NCBI GenBank assembly: GCA_958296405.1
Contig: OY282519.1
Location: forward strand, 1,596,132 to 1,660,131
Source of the DNA: an uncultured Pseudomonadales bacterium
GTDB lineage: Bacteria; Pseudomonadota; Gammaproteobacteria; Pseudomonadales; Azotimanducaceae
Length of the DNA stretch: 64,000 bases
Reading direction: 5' to 3'
The translations under genes were made by a program, and so were the position numbers. The notes beneath the pieces are model-generated. The model ran no database searches. It was not told the DNA's origin and saw nothing but the letters and a program-made list of their open reading frames with translations. Below, piece by piece: positions 26,941-34,602 of the stretch. Position 1 is the stretch's first letter, and every line of letters starts with the position of its first letter.

Positions 26941-28122
26941 CTATGAGTCGTTGATCCAAGCGAGGCGGTGGTTCGCGATCTGATGGCGGATTGTCTGCGA
27001 GTTAACTCCGTAGTGGTCTGCCAACTCATCGATCACCATGGGTGAAGCTCTGCCGCCGAGCTGTTCGGATAGTCCCGCTGCTGGCGCTAGGAACTCGGCA
27101 GCGAAGGCCCGCGAGGCGCGTTGCTCCCAAGTGTGGGCTTCTGTGACGAGCCGCCGGGTCCCGTTGCCGGTGAAGTGATGCAAAAAGGCCGTGCGCGCGA
27201 GCCTGAACCGATTTCTTGCTTGTCCGGCCTCACCGATGATGGCCACCGCGGCACCCTCATCGCTTCGCGTCAATGCTGCTTCCAAAAGGCTCTCGCGTTC
27301 CAGTTCCATCGTCTGCGAGGGGCGTTGCGCCCAGCCGAGGCGAGCTAGCAGCTCGTCCAAATCCGTGATCGGTTCGTGGCCGTTCGCCGGCGACAAGTGA
27401 CGCCGCAGCGCGGCAGCGCAGGCATAGCCGCGCTTGTGCGCTGCGTCCTCGTCAATGTCGCAGGAGACGTCTTCACGGTTCACAGGGCTGCACGCCCGGC
27501 CAGCGTCGGCCGCCAGCGCCTCGGCTCGACGCAGCCAGCGCATGTCTCCCTTACCCAACCTTGCCTCAAGACGACGCAGTCGGGTGGCGTCTGCATCCTG
27601 TTGCTCTCGCTCTAGATCGCGCCATATGTGGTGCAGGTTAGTGTCAGCCTTTGCACCGTCGAGCAGATCGAGCATCGAGCGTACGAAACCGTCAATGGCC
27701 GCTCCTAAGTCCGTCGCCGCGATCACCGCGAAGGCCGATGCGCCGACGTAGCGGTACAGGCCCGCGGCCGGGTCGATCGTGGGCGTGGAGGTGACAATCG
27801 CTTTAACGCCATCGGACGAAATCTCGATGTTTGGCCAAACATAGCCCTCGCCGATGGAAGATAGACAGTGCGAAAAGCGCCACTCGCGGCCCATCGTTTC
27901 GCTCGGCCGGGCCTCCCACCGCAGGCGCCACCAGTTCCACGCCAGCCACTCTGCCAAGTGGTAGCCGGAGACGCGGGGGCCGGCTAAGAGCTCCTTCGTG
28001 TCTGGGGCAACCCCTTCGGTGAAGCAGCGACCGTCGGCGAACACTTGGAGGGTGCCAAAAGTGGCCCGCTCCTCAATTGGCCCGCTGTCTAGGTGCTGGG
28101 GCGCTAGTTCCAGTTTCAACAT
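26941..28122 (-). CDS. ImmA/IrrE-like protein with degenerate protease motif
   Basis: This 393-residue protein has a C-terminal region (about 300-385) that follows the ImmA/IrrE layout. It shows R-N-R-F-R-L-A-R-T-A-F-L-H-H, then E-Q-R-A-S-R-A-F-A-A-E-F-L-A-P, then an I-D-E-L-A-D-H-Y-G-V-N-S-Q-T-I helix as in IrrE-type peptidases. The expected H-E-x-x-H is replaced by R-T-A-F-L-H, so zinc-protease activity is probably lost. Residues 1-290 are unrecognised and helical, with a charged stretch around 165-200. The frameshifted gene at 28144-28573 lies 21 nt upstream on the same strand. A regulatory or defence-linked role is inferred from the family, not shown. Confidence 0.65.
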   Translation of the reverse strand: MLKLELAPQHLDSGPIEERATFGTLQVFADGRCFTEGVAPDTKELLAGPRVSGYHLAEWLAWNWWRLRWEARPSETMGREWRFSHCLSSIGEGYVWPNIEISSDGVKAIVTSTPTIDPAAGLYRYVGASAFAVIAATDLGAAIDGFVRSMLDLLDGAKADTNLHHIWRDLEREQQDADATRLRRLEARLGKGDMRWLRRAEALAADAGRACSPVNREDVSCDIDEDAAHKRGYACAAALRRHLSPANGHEPITDLDELLARLGWAQRPSQTMELERESLLEAALTRSDEGAAVAIIGEAGQARNRFRLARTAFLHHFTGNGTRRLVTEAHTWEQRASRAFAAEFLAPAAGLSEQLGGRASPMVIDELADHYGVNSQTIRHQIANHRLAWINDS

Positions 28123-28143
28123 TTCGTCACCGTCACCGTCCAG

Positions 28144-28573
28144 CTACGTCGCATTTCGCTTAGACCATTCATCGAGCACCCAGCGGCGCATCGCTTCGTC
28201 GTCTTCTGCCAACCGATAGCCGTGATAGCGCCTTTGGTCATCGCCGAGCTTGGCCTCGTATACGTCGCCGCTGTCGTCTACAGCCCAGACGTACTTCGGC
28301 CACTCCCGCCGCTTGTGGGAGCTCACAACGCCAAGACGAAGGCCGGTTTGCAACAATGCCTGGGCCTCATCGCGTTGAATGGGGCGCTTGCCATCGCAGA
28401 CAGACTTGGAGGGCCTTGGGGCGGTAGGCGGATGGAAATCGTAGTCCGCCGGATGCATCTTGTGGTGGGCTTCCGCCATACCGTGCAGCCGCTGCGAACC
28501 TCTCAAGTTCCCCTTTGGCATACCAGCCAGGCTTGGCGACCCGCCGCTTGGGATTTTTCCCTTGGTACTTCAC
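28144..28573 (-). pseudogene. frameshifted small conserved gene
   Basis: Two overlapping minus-strand frames look like halves of one protein. The first (28573 leftward) reads M-K-Y-Q-G-K-N-P-K-R-R-V-A-K-P-G-W-Y-A-K-G and ends its coherent part at A-A-R-Y-G-G-S. The other frame then continues H-H-K-M-H-P-A-D-Y-D-F-H-P-P through P-R-P-S-K-S-V-C-D-G to W-V-L-D-E-W-S. The two parts join if one base of a CCC run (GGG at 28467-28469 on plus) is removed. From memory, a family of roughly this layout occurs on mobile elements, so I call a 1-bp frameshift. Sequencing error or programmed frameshifting are alternatives. Confidence 0.55.
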
Positions 28574-28631
28574 GGCATGGCTCCTCGCGCATCCCCCGGC
28601 GATGCTTGGCCGATCATCGCGTCCAGTCGGA

Positions 28632-28637
28632 TACTAT
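28632..28637 (+). promoter_or_regulatory. possible -10 box TACTAT for the UGSC operon
   Basis: TACTAT lies about 50 nt before the preferred GTG start of the UGSC partner gene. It would place transcription start near 28644, which argues against the alternative ATG at 28636. No convincing -35. Confidence 0.3.
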
Positions 28638-28686
28638 GTTCCCAACGATCATAACCGATGGCCCACGCCACGCTGCCGGAGAGCCT

Positions 28687-29739
28687 GTGTCCAGCATCGA
28701 CAATCTCGCTGCCCGCCATGAGGCGGAGGCAGACCCTATCGCCGCCATCGAGCTCTGTTACGAGAAGGGTTGGACGGACGGCTTGCCCGTGGTGCCGCCC
28801 GAGGAGCGCCGCGTCGAGGCGATGCTGGCGATGGAAGGGCGCCCGGCGGAGACGGTCATCGCGAGGCATCCCGCCACTGGCCATGAGTGCTCCATATTGG
28901 CGGCAGCGGTGAACTCGGTGATGGCCGGCTGCCTGCCGGAGTACTTCCCGGTGGTGGTGGCTGCCCTCGAAGCGGCCAACGAGCCTGGCTACAACTTCCA
29001 CGCCTCAACTGCCAGTACGGGCGGTTCGGCGCCGTTGCTCATCGTCAGCGGGCCGCTGGTGGCGGAGCTCGGCATGAACGCCGCGGCAAACGTGTTCGGC
29101 CCCGGCAATCGCGCCAACGCCACCATCGGGCGCGCCATGCGGCTGGTCATCCTGAACGTGTTTCGGATGACGCCGGGCATCGCGGATCAATCCACGCAGG
29201 GGCATCCCGGCAAGTATTCGTTCTGCATGGCGGAACGCGCCGAGCGCAGCCCGTGGCCGCCGCTCCATGTCGCGCAAGGCTACGGCGAGGACATCTCCAG
29301 CGTCACCGTGTTCGCCGGCGCTGGCTTTCACAACGTGGAAAACCACGGCGGCAACACGCCAGAATCCATCTTGGATTGCGTGGCGGATTCCATGGCGAAT
29401 CTCGGTGCCATCACCGTCGGGCAGAGTGTCGTGGTGTTGGCGCCGGAACATGCGGACATCGTGGCCGGCACCGGCTGGGGGTGCGCCGAGGTCGCCGAGT
29501 ACCTGTTCCATCGGGCGCGCCGCTCGGTGGCCGAAATGCGCGGGGTGGGCAAGTTCGAGGAGCGCGAGCACCGTGTGCAGGGCCGCGCGGACATGCATCG
29601 GGGCCTCAACGCGGAGGACATTCTCATCACCGTGGCCGGCGGCGATGCCGGCGGGCACTCCGCGTTCATCCCATCATGGAGCCGCACCCGCGGCTCCCTG
29701 ATGCAGCACAAGCCCATCGGCGTGTGCATCGACTGTTAG
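28687..29739 (+). CDS. UGSC-operon partner protein, function unknown
   Basis: This 350-residue protein is rich in G/A and conserved-looking. It contains E-K-G-W-T-D-G-L-P-V-V-P-P near residue 28, H-A-S-T-A-S-T-G-G-S-A-P-L-L near 100, G-P-G-N-R-A-N-A-T-I-G-R-A and V-E-N-H-G-G-N-T-P-E. It ends with a Cys pair, G-V-C-I-D-C, as the last residues. GTG 28687 is chosen for its GGAGAG site 5 nt upstream; ATG 28636 is an alternative. The UGSC selenoprotein follows after 33 nt, so the two are an operon. The C-terminal C-x-x-C suggests it exchanges electrons with the Sec-G-S-C centre of its partner; this is inference. Confidence 0.75.
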   Translation: MSSIDNLAARHEAEADPIAAIELCYEKGWTDGLPVVPPEERRVEAMLAMEGRPAETVIARHPATGHECSILAAAVNSVMAGCLPEYFPVVVAALEAANEPGYNFHASTASTGGSAPLLIVSGPLVAELGMNAAANVFGPGNRANATIGRAMRLVILNVFRMTPGIADQSTQGHPGKYSFCMAERAERSPWPPLHVAQGYGEDISSVTVFAGAGFHNVENHGGNTPESILDCVADSMANLGAITVGQSVVVLAPEHADIVAGTGWGCAEVAEYLFHRARRSVAEMRGVGKFEEREHRVQGRADMHRGLNAEDILITVAGGDAGGHSAFIPSWSRTRGSLMQHKPIGVCIDC

Positions 29740-29772
29740 GGATAGAGAGTCAAGAGAGGCTAGGGAGGGAAC

Positions 29773-30321
29773 ATGACGATTCGTTTGTTGGACCCGGGCG
29801 GGCAGAGCCAAGCTGTGGAGCGCCGGATGGCGCCGCGGCTGGTGCGCTTGGACGGGCTGAAGATGGGGCTGTTGACGAACGGCAAGCACAATGCGGACGT
29901 GTTGCTGCGCGAGACAGCAGCGCTTTTCGCGGCGCGCCACGGTTGCAGCGAAGCGCTGTTTCACGACAAGCGCAATGCCGGCAATCCATGCAAGCCGGAG
30001 CATTTGCAGGCACTCTGCGAAGCGTCAGACTTCCTCATCACCGCGGTGGGCGATTGAGGGAGTTGCTCAACGTGCAGTGTGCATGACGGCATCTCCTTCG
30101 AGCAGCTCGGCAAACCAGCGTTGGTGATCTGCACGCATCCATTCGAGCAGACTGGCCGCAACATCGCTCGCGCTCTCGGCTTGGCCGAGTACCCGTTCGC
30201 AATGGTGGACCATCCCATTGGCAGCCGCACGCTGCCGGAGTTGCGCGCCCGCGCCGAGGAGGCGTATCGCCAAGGCATCGCCATCCTCGTCGGCGAGCAG
30301 GCTGCCGTGGCTGCGCGGTGA
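29773..30321 (+). CDS. UGSC-family selenoprotein
   Basis: ATG 29773 follows a strong AGGGAGGG ribosome site. The frame is broken only by TGA at 30055-30057 (codon 95 of 182). The sequence around it reads A-V-G-D-[TGA]-G-S-C-S-T-C-S, the diagnostic Sec-G-S-C motif of the UGSC (seleno)protein family known from marine metagenome selenoproteome surveys. The downstream part (L-G-K-P-A-L-V-I-C-T-H-P-F, then G-L-A-E-Y-P-F-A-M-V-D-H-P-I) is in the same frame and stops normally at 30321. A long hairpin follows the TGA immediately. Function is unknown; a thiol/selenol redox role is inferred. Automated callers would report two ORFs (29773-30057 and 30079-30321). Confidence 0.92.
30059..30096 (+). promoter_or_regulatory. 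putative bacterial SECIS hairpin (UGSC)
   Basis: Starting 2 nt after the TGA, GGAG-t-TGC pairs with GCA-t-CTCC. An inner stem CGTGCA/TGCATG closes a GTG loop at 30077-30079, 19 nt from the TGA. This is the most regular of the three SECIS candidates (13 pairs across two stems, one internal loop and one T-T mismatch). Folded by eye. Confidence 0.7.
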
Positions 30322-30345
30322 CTTTGGGAGGGGTGGCGCTCCGGC

Positions 30346-30840
30346 ATGAGTGACGACCGGGACCTGTACGCCGCGCTCATTGGCCCGGCCAACGCCAGCT
30401 ACTACATGGCGTACCGGGAACGGGCGATGGAGCGTGGCTACGCGCCGCTCTCTTGGCATTGGCCGGCGTTCTTCCTCGGTTTCTTTTGGCTGCTCTACCG
30501 CAAGCAGTATCAGTGGGCGTTCATCGCCTTCTTCTATCCGTATCTGGCAGGGCTGTTGAGCACGGTGCCGGCGCTCCTCGGCGCAGAAGGCTTGGCTTGG
30601 CCAACATTCACCATCTTGATGGTCGCATTCCGCGTCGGCTATCTGCCCGTGCATGCCAACGGCATCTACTACCGCTGGGCGCGACGCCGAGTGGAAGCGG
30701 TGCGCCAAGGCATGCGCAACCGCCCGGGAGATCAGGCGGAGCGGATGCGGGCTTGGGGTGGAACCCACAGCGTGGCGCCGTGGGCGGTGGGCGTGGCGCT
30801 CATGGCGCTGTCCATGGCGACCATGCTGTCGCCGGCCTAG
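30346..30840 (+). CDS. DUF2628 domain protein
   Basis: This 164-residue membrane protein starts 24 nt after the selenoprotein. The short soluble N-terminus contains Y-Y-M-A-Y-R-E-R-A. The DUF2628 core W-H-W-P-A-F-F-L-G-F-F-W-L-L-Y-R-K near residue 40 is followed by two to three helices and a polar tail ending in a final hydrophobic helix. DUF2628 proteins have no assigned function. GGGAGGGG lies 12 nt upstream of the ATG, a wide spacing. It may be cotranscribed with the UGSC operon. Confidence 0.85.
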   Translation: MSDDRDLYAALIGPANASYYMAYRERAMERGYAPLSWHWPAFFLGFFWLLYRKQYQWAFIAFFYPYLAGLLSTVPALLGAEGLAWPTFTILMVAFRVGYLPVHANGIYYRWARRRVEAVRQGMRNRPGDQAERMRAWGGTHSVAPWAVGVALMALSMATMLSPA

Positions 30841-30933
30841 CCGATGCGATGCGCCGGTGGGTCTGCCTTGGTCCCGCGAGCGTGGGCGAGCCTGTTTGGG
30901 CACTAGCGCGGCAAGCGCCCGTTGAGCACGAAC

Positions 30934-31638
30934 ATGCAATGGCTGGCTGGCGCGAGTGGCTACAGCTACCCGGCGTGGCGCGGGCCCTTCTATCCGGAAG
31001 GTCTCGCGGCCGGCGCCATGCTCACCTACTACGCCGAGCGGCTGCCCGCCGTGGAAATCAACAACACCTTCTACCGCACGCCCAGCGTCAAGGCGGTGAC
31101 GGGCTGGCGGGAAGCCACTCCGCCGGGTTTCCGGTTCGTCATCAAGGCGCCGCGGCGCATCACGCATCAAGCGAAGCTCGTTGATGCCGGCGATGCCTGT
31201 ACCTACTTCGCGTCCGCCATTGCCAACCTTGAAGACAAGCTCGGCTGCGTGCTGTTCCAGTTGCCGCCTTATCTGAGGAAGGGCGCGGAACGGTTGGATG
31301 CCTTTCTGGCGGCTTGGCCCCGGGAGTTGCCGGCGGCGGTGGAGTTCCGCCACGCATCGTGGCTGGATGCGGAGGTCGCCGCCATCTTGGAGCGGCACGG
31401 CGCCGCGCTCGCCGTGGCCGACGGTGCCAAACTGCCGGTGCCGGAGCGGCTCGCCACCACGGATTGGCTCTACCTGCGCTTGCGCCAGCCCAGCTACGAC
31501 AGCGATGGCCTCAAGGCTTGGCTGGAACGCGCCGCCGCGACGGGAGCCAAACGCGGCTTCGCCTTCTTCAAGCACGAGGATGCGGGTGCCGGGCCGCGCC
31601 TTGCCGCCGAGTTCCTGCGCCTTGCGGAGGGGGGCTAG
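30934..31638 (+). CDS. DUF72 (YecE-like) domain protein
   Basis: This is an approximately 234-residue TIM-barrel-like protein of the DUF72/YecE family. Motifs are G-A-S-G-Y-S-Y-P-A-W-R-G-P-F-Y-P near the N-terminus, V-E-I-N-N-T-F-Y-R-T-P, F-V-I-K-A-P-R-R-I-T-H and the C-terminal F-F-K-H-E-D-A. The biochemical role is unknown. ATG 30934 is chosen; a TTG at 30922 would add four residues. Neither has a good ribosome site. It follows the DUF2628 gene by 93 bp. Confidence 0.9.
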   Translation: MQWLAGASGYSYPAWRGPFYPEGLAAGAMLTYYAERLPAVEINNTFYRTPSVKAVTGWREATPPGFRFVIKAPRRITHQAKLVDAGDACTYFASAIANLEDKLGCVLFQLPPYLRKGAERLDAFLAAWPRELPAAVEFRHASWLDAEVAAILERHGAALAVADGAKLPVPERLATTDWLYLRLRQPSYDSDGLKAWLERAAATGAKRGFAFFKHEDAGAGPRLAAEFLRLAEGG

Positions 31639-31675
31639 CCGAGCGGCGCCATGCTCAACTTGGGCCGCGCTTGCC

Positions 31676-31681
31676 TACAAT
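31676..31681 (+). promoter_or_regulatory. -10 box TACAAT for the DUF6152 gene
   Basis: TACAAT lies 30 nt before the DUF6152 start codon, at the expected distance for a short leader. It is one of several copies of this hexamer. Confidence 0.4.
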
Positions 31682-31711
31682 AACTGCCCTGAGTGTCGGC
31701 TAAGGAAACGC

Positions 31712-32044
31712 ATGGCCTCTCTTTCTCGTTGCCTCGCCACTGCCGTCGCGCTGCTCCTGCCGGGTGCGGCCAGCCACGCCCACCGTGCCTTCTCCGCCGA
31801 GTTCGACGCAGACCTGCCGGTGCGGATGAGCGGGATGGTCACGCGGGTGGAGTGGATCAATCCCCATGCTTGGGTGCAGGTGCGCGTGCAAGGGGAGGAT
31901 GGCGCGCGCCGAGATTGGATGCTTGAAGCCGACGCGCCCAACACCCTGCTCTTCATGGGCTCGTCCGGCACCGGGGCGCCACGCCACGGCGCAGACCCGA
32001 CGGCGCCGTTGCGAGACGCCGAATCCAACCTGCCGGAGGAGTGA
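31712..32044 (+). CDS. DUF6152-family secreted protein, shortened C-terminus
   Basis: This 110-residue protein has a signal peptide (L-A-T-A-V-A-L-L-L-P-G-A-A-S-H-A). The mature part begins H-R-A-F-S-A-E-F-D-A-D and contains V-T-R-V-E-W-I-N-P-H-A-W, the core of DUF6152, an exported domain often found beside PQQ dehydrogenases. After A-P-N-T-L-L the sequence departs from the family (which usually continues with a W-x-R-x-x-L-K-P-G-D-x-V segment) and ends early. A frameshift or a natural truncation is possible. The PQQ protein at 32114 follows by 69 bp. Confidence 0.7.
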   Translation: MASLSRCLATAVALLLPGAASHAHRAFSAEFDADLPVRMSGMVTRVEWINPHAWVQVRVQGEDGARRDWMLEADAPNTLLFMGSSGTGAPRHGADPTAPLRDAESNLPEE

Positions 32045-32113
32045 CGCTGCCGGGGTTGCGCATGTCGCGCTTGGCACTTGCCCGCGGCGCGCCGCCACTC
32101 GCAGCGATAGCTC

Positions 32114-33745
32114 ATGTCGCGTCGTGATTTTGCTGCCCTGTTCATGGCCACGGCACTCGCCTTTGCGGGCGCCGCGGGGTGGTTCCTGCGCACCTTTCAG
32201 CCAACGTTCGCGCCGCCCGTGGACGATGATCGCGTCGCCGCTGCCGCACAGGCGGAACCCGGCGCTTGGCTCGTGCATGGCCACACACCGGCGGAACAGC
32301 GATTTTCGACGCTAGCGCAGATCAACCGCGACAGCGTGGCCGATCTTGGCCTTGCGTGGGCGGTGGAACTCAACGCGGATGGAGCGCTGGCGGGCACGCC
32401 GCTGGTTGCGAACGGCGGCATCTACTTCGCTGATGCGATGGGCGCCACTCATGCCTTGGATGCCCGCGATGGCCAAACGCGGTGGCAGTACACGGCCGCG
32501 GCGGATGCGGATGATGCGCCAACGGGTTGCTGTGCCGCTCGCCACGGCATCGCCATCTACGGGGAGCGCATCTTTGTCGGCGCGGCCGATGGGCGCTTGA
32601 TCGCCGCGCGGGCCGCCGATGGCGAGGTGGCTTGGGAGGCGCCGCCTTTGCATGATGAAACTGGCCGTCCGCAGCCCTTCGCGGCGGCGCCGCGCGTGGG
32701 CGGTGGCAAGGTGTTCGCCGTGTACGGCTGGCCGCGGGAGGCAGGCTGGCTGATCGCCCGTGATGCGGGTGACGGCGGTTTGGCGTGGCGTTTCCGGCTT
32801 GAACCGAACAGTGCTGCCGGGGAAGGAAGGGCAGGGCCGAGCGCAGGGCAGGCGGTGGCGCTTGGCCTTGGCAATGCCATCGCCTATGACGCGGCCTTGC
32901 AGCAGGTGTATCTCAGCGGCGCTGCGTTGGCTTCGACCCAGACGGCGAGGGGCGGGGCGCAGGACACAAGCGTCGGCGGATGGTCTGTGGTCGCGTTGGA
33001 TGCATTCACCGGCGCGGTTGCGTGGCGCCGGGACGGGATGGGTGGGCGTGTAGGCAGGATGGGCGGGCGTGTAGACGGAGCGGGCGGGCGTGTCGGCGCT
33101 GCTGCGTGGGCGCTGATCTTGGCGGAGGTCGAACTCGAAGGCGTGGAGCGCTTGGCGCTCGTGCATGTCGCGCCGAGCGGCGGTTCCCAAGTGATGGATC
33201 GGCAGAGCGGTGCGTTGCTGGCAGAGCATCCATACGCCTCCCGGCCGCCGTTGGCGACGCGCTCAGGGCGTTCGGCGGGTCTAGTTGTTGGTGACCCGCC
33301 CGGCGAGACGGCCGCTCCCACGCCCTTGCGTTCCGCCGTCATCTGGCCTGCCGCGGCCTTCGACCCTGCGGCGAACGTGATGTACCTGCCGTTGACGGCG
33401 CCGGCGGCAACCCAACTCAAGACATTCAACCCGTTGTCGGGAACCACGCGCTGGTCGGTGGTGAACGCCGATGGTGCCGGCGCCGGGGTGCTTGGCACGG
33501 CTGGCGGCCTCATCTTCCAAGCGGATGCGGCCGGCACCCTGTCTGCCTATGACGCTTGGAATGGCGCCCTGCGCTGGCGTTTCGACGCCGGGGCGCCCAT
33601 CCATGCGCCGCCGATCACCTACGAGGTGGAGGGTGCGCAGCACATCGCCGTATTGGTGTCGCCGGGGCAGGGCGCCGCGCAGCAGACAGCGGCACGGATG
33701 TTGGCCTTTCGCTTAGGCGGCGCGGCGTCGTTGCCCGGAGCTTAA
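32114..33745 (+). CDS. short PQQ-type beta-propeller protein
   Basis: This 543-residue protein has an N-terminal signal-anchor followed by PQQ-repeat blades (D-A-R-D-G-Q-T-R-W, A-L-D-A-F-T-G-A-V-A-W). A vicinal Cys pair in T-G-C-C-A-A-R-H-G near residue 137 corresponds to the PQQ-alcohol dehydrogenase disulfide. The usual W-D-x-D catalytic region is not recognisable; the site reads G-L-G-N-A-I-A-Y-D-A. The protein is shorter than typical quinoprotein alcohol dehydrogenases (about 580-700). A three-copy 21-bp repeat interrupts residues about 309-329. Enzyme activity is doubtful. Confidence 0.75.
   Translation: MSRRDFAALFMATALAFAGAAGWFLRTFQPTFAPPVDDDRVAAAAQAEPGAWLVHGHTPAEQRFSTLAQINRDSVADLGLAWAVELNADGALAGTPLVANGGIYFADAMGATHALDARDGQTRWQYTAAADADDAPTGCCAARHGIAIYGERIFVGAADGRLIAARAADGEVAWEAPPLHDETGRPQPFAAAPRVGGGKVFAVYGWPREAGWLIARDAGDGGLAWRFRLEPNSAAGEGRAGPSAGQAVALGLGNAIAYDAALQQVYLSGAALASTQTARGGAQDTSVGGWSVVALDAFTGAVAWRRDGMGGRVGRMGGRVDGAGGRVGAAAWALILAEVELEGVERLALVHVAPSGGSQVMDRQSGALLAEHPYASRPPLATRSGRSAGLVVGDPPGETAAPTPLRSAVIWPAAAFDPAANVMYLPLTAPAATQLKTFNPLSGTTRWSVVNADGAGAGVLGTAGGLIFQADAAGTLSAYDAWNGALRWRFDAGAPIHAPPITYEVEGAQHIAVLVSPGQGAAQQTAARMLAFRLGGAASLPGA
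33038..33100 (+). repeat. three imperfect 21-bp tandem repeats inside the PQQ gene
   Basis: Units at 33038-33058, 33059-33079 and 33080-33100 each share the core GGCGGGCGTGT (GGTGGGCGTGT in unit 1). They encode M-G-G-R-V-G-R, M-G-G-R-V-D-G and A-G-G-R-V-G-A. The length is a multiple of three, so the frame is kept. Copy number may vary between strains. Confidence 0.85.
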
Positions 33746-34602
33746 GCGCTGCCGGCCGCTCGGCAAATCGAGGCGATGCCCTGCTAGGCCGTCCAATCAC
33801 TGCGGCTGCGGCGTCGTTGTCCCAGCGGCGCTCTCGCCAGCCCTCGCTCGGCGCGCAGCTCCTTCTTCTTTGGACATTCGTTTGTACCAACTGGGCAGCT
33901 AAGTGTCATCGTCCACGCCGTTGGCATCTTTGTGGCGGGTGCCATCGGCCGGTTCGGCGACGGTCTCCGGCGTTTCGTCGCCACGCCCGGCTGTCCCGCC
34001 ATCGCCAAGGCTGCGAGGATGAAGCCTGGGTACCCCCAGCTTGGCGGGGCGCTGCGGCGCTTGGTGCTGAGCGCCCCCGCTGACCGAGCCCAAGCGGTGG
34101 CACTGGGCCGGCGAGTGGCTTCGCCGCATGGTTCGCCCAAGCGTGCCAACAGAGGCTCGGTAGCCTGCTACAAGCTGTGGGTTGTGGTTGCCTTGGCTTC
34201 TTGCAGGGGGCGCAAAAGCGGGTATGCGCTCATGGGCTTACAATGCGCTGGTGCGCTGGTCAGGCGGCGGTGTGCAGGCAGGGGGAGACGCATGGTGACA
34301 CGCACGGGTGAATGTGGCTCAGGCTCGCACAGCGGCCTCGACGCGCATGGCGCCGATGGTGCCGCGTCGGCCTTGGCGCGGCTTCAATGGCACGCGGCGT
34401 CACGCGGGGCGAACCCATGCGCATCAGGCTCGTCCACAGTTCGTGGCGGAGATCGTTCAGGGTGACTATGTTGTTCATGGCGCTTGCGCCTCCTTGTCGT
34501 CACCGCAACTGTCGTGGTGGCGAAGGAAATAGTTCGCTCAAGCATTGCGGCGCTCTGGATATTGGGGCGCGGCGCGCGAATTCAAGCGGCGGCCGCGGCG
34601 GT
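33746..34602. other. 857-bp stretch with no recognisable gene
   Basis: Several overlapping ORFs occur on both strands but none has recognisable domains or a clear ribosome site. The longest on plus (33932-34465) reads like arginine-rich out-of-frame translation apart from G-A-I-G-R-F-G-D-G-L-R-R-F. A minus frame at 34478 begins M-N-N-I-V-T-L-N-D-L-R but does not continue convincingly. The stretch may be a decayed gene; it includes the TACAAT box at 34239-34244 and the region upstream of the larger PQQ gene. Confidence 0.4.
34239..34244 (+). promoter_or_regulatory. -10 box TACAAT upstream of the large PQQ dehydrogenase
   Basis: TACAAT is followed by GCG as at other loci in the window. The distance to the listed start is long (about 360 nt), so either the true start is upstream or there is a long leader. 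Confidence 0.3.

Noticed and set aside
13604..30057. Alternative explanation that TGA is reassigned to an ordinary amino acid.
   Set aside because: Many genes in the window end properly with TGA at family-typical lengths, so the code is standard and only the three redox sites carry internal TGA.
31675..32044. A further selenoprotein candidate at the TGA ending the DUF6152 gene.
   Set aside because: Sequence after the TGA in frame is short, arginine-rich and unrelated to the family; no suitable hairpin.
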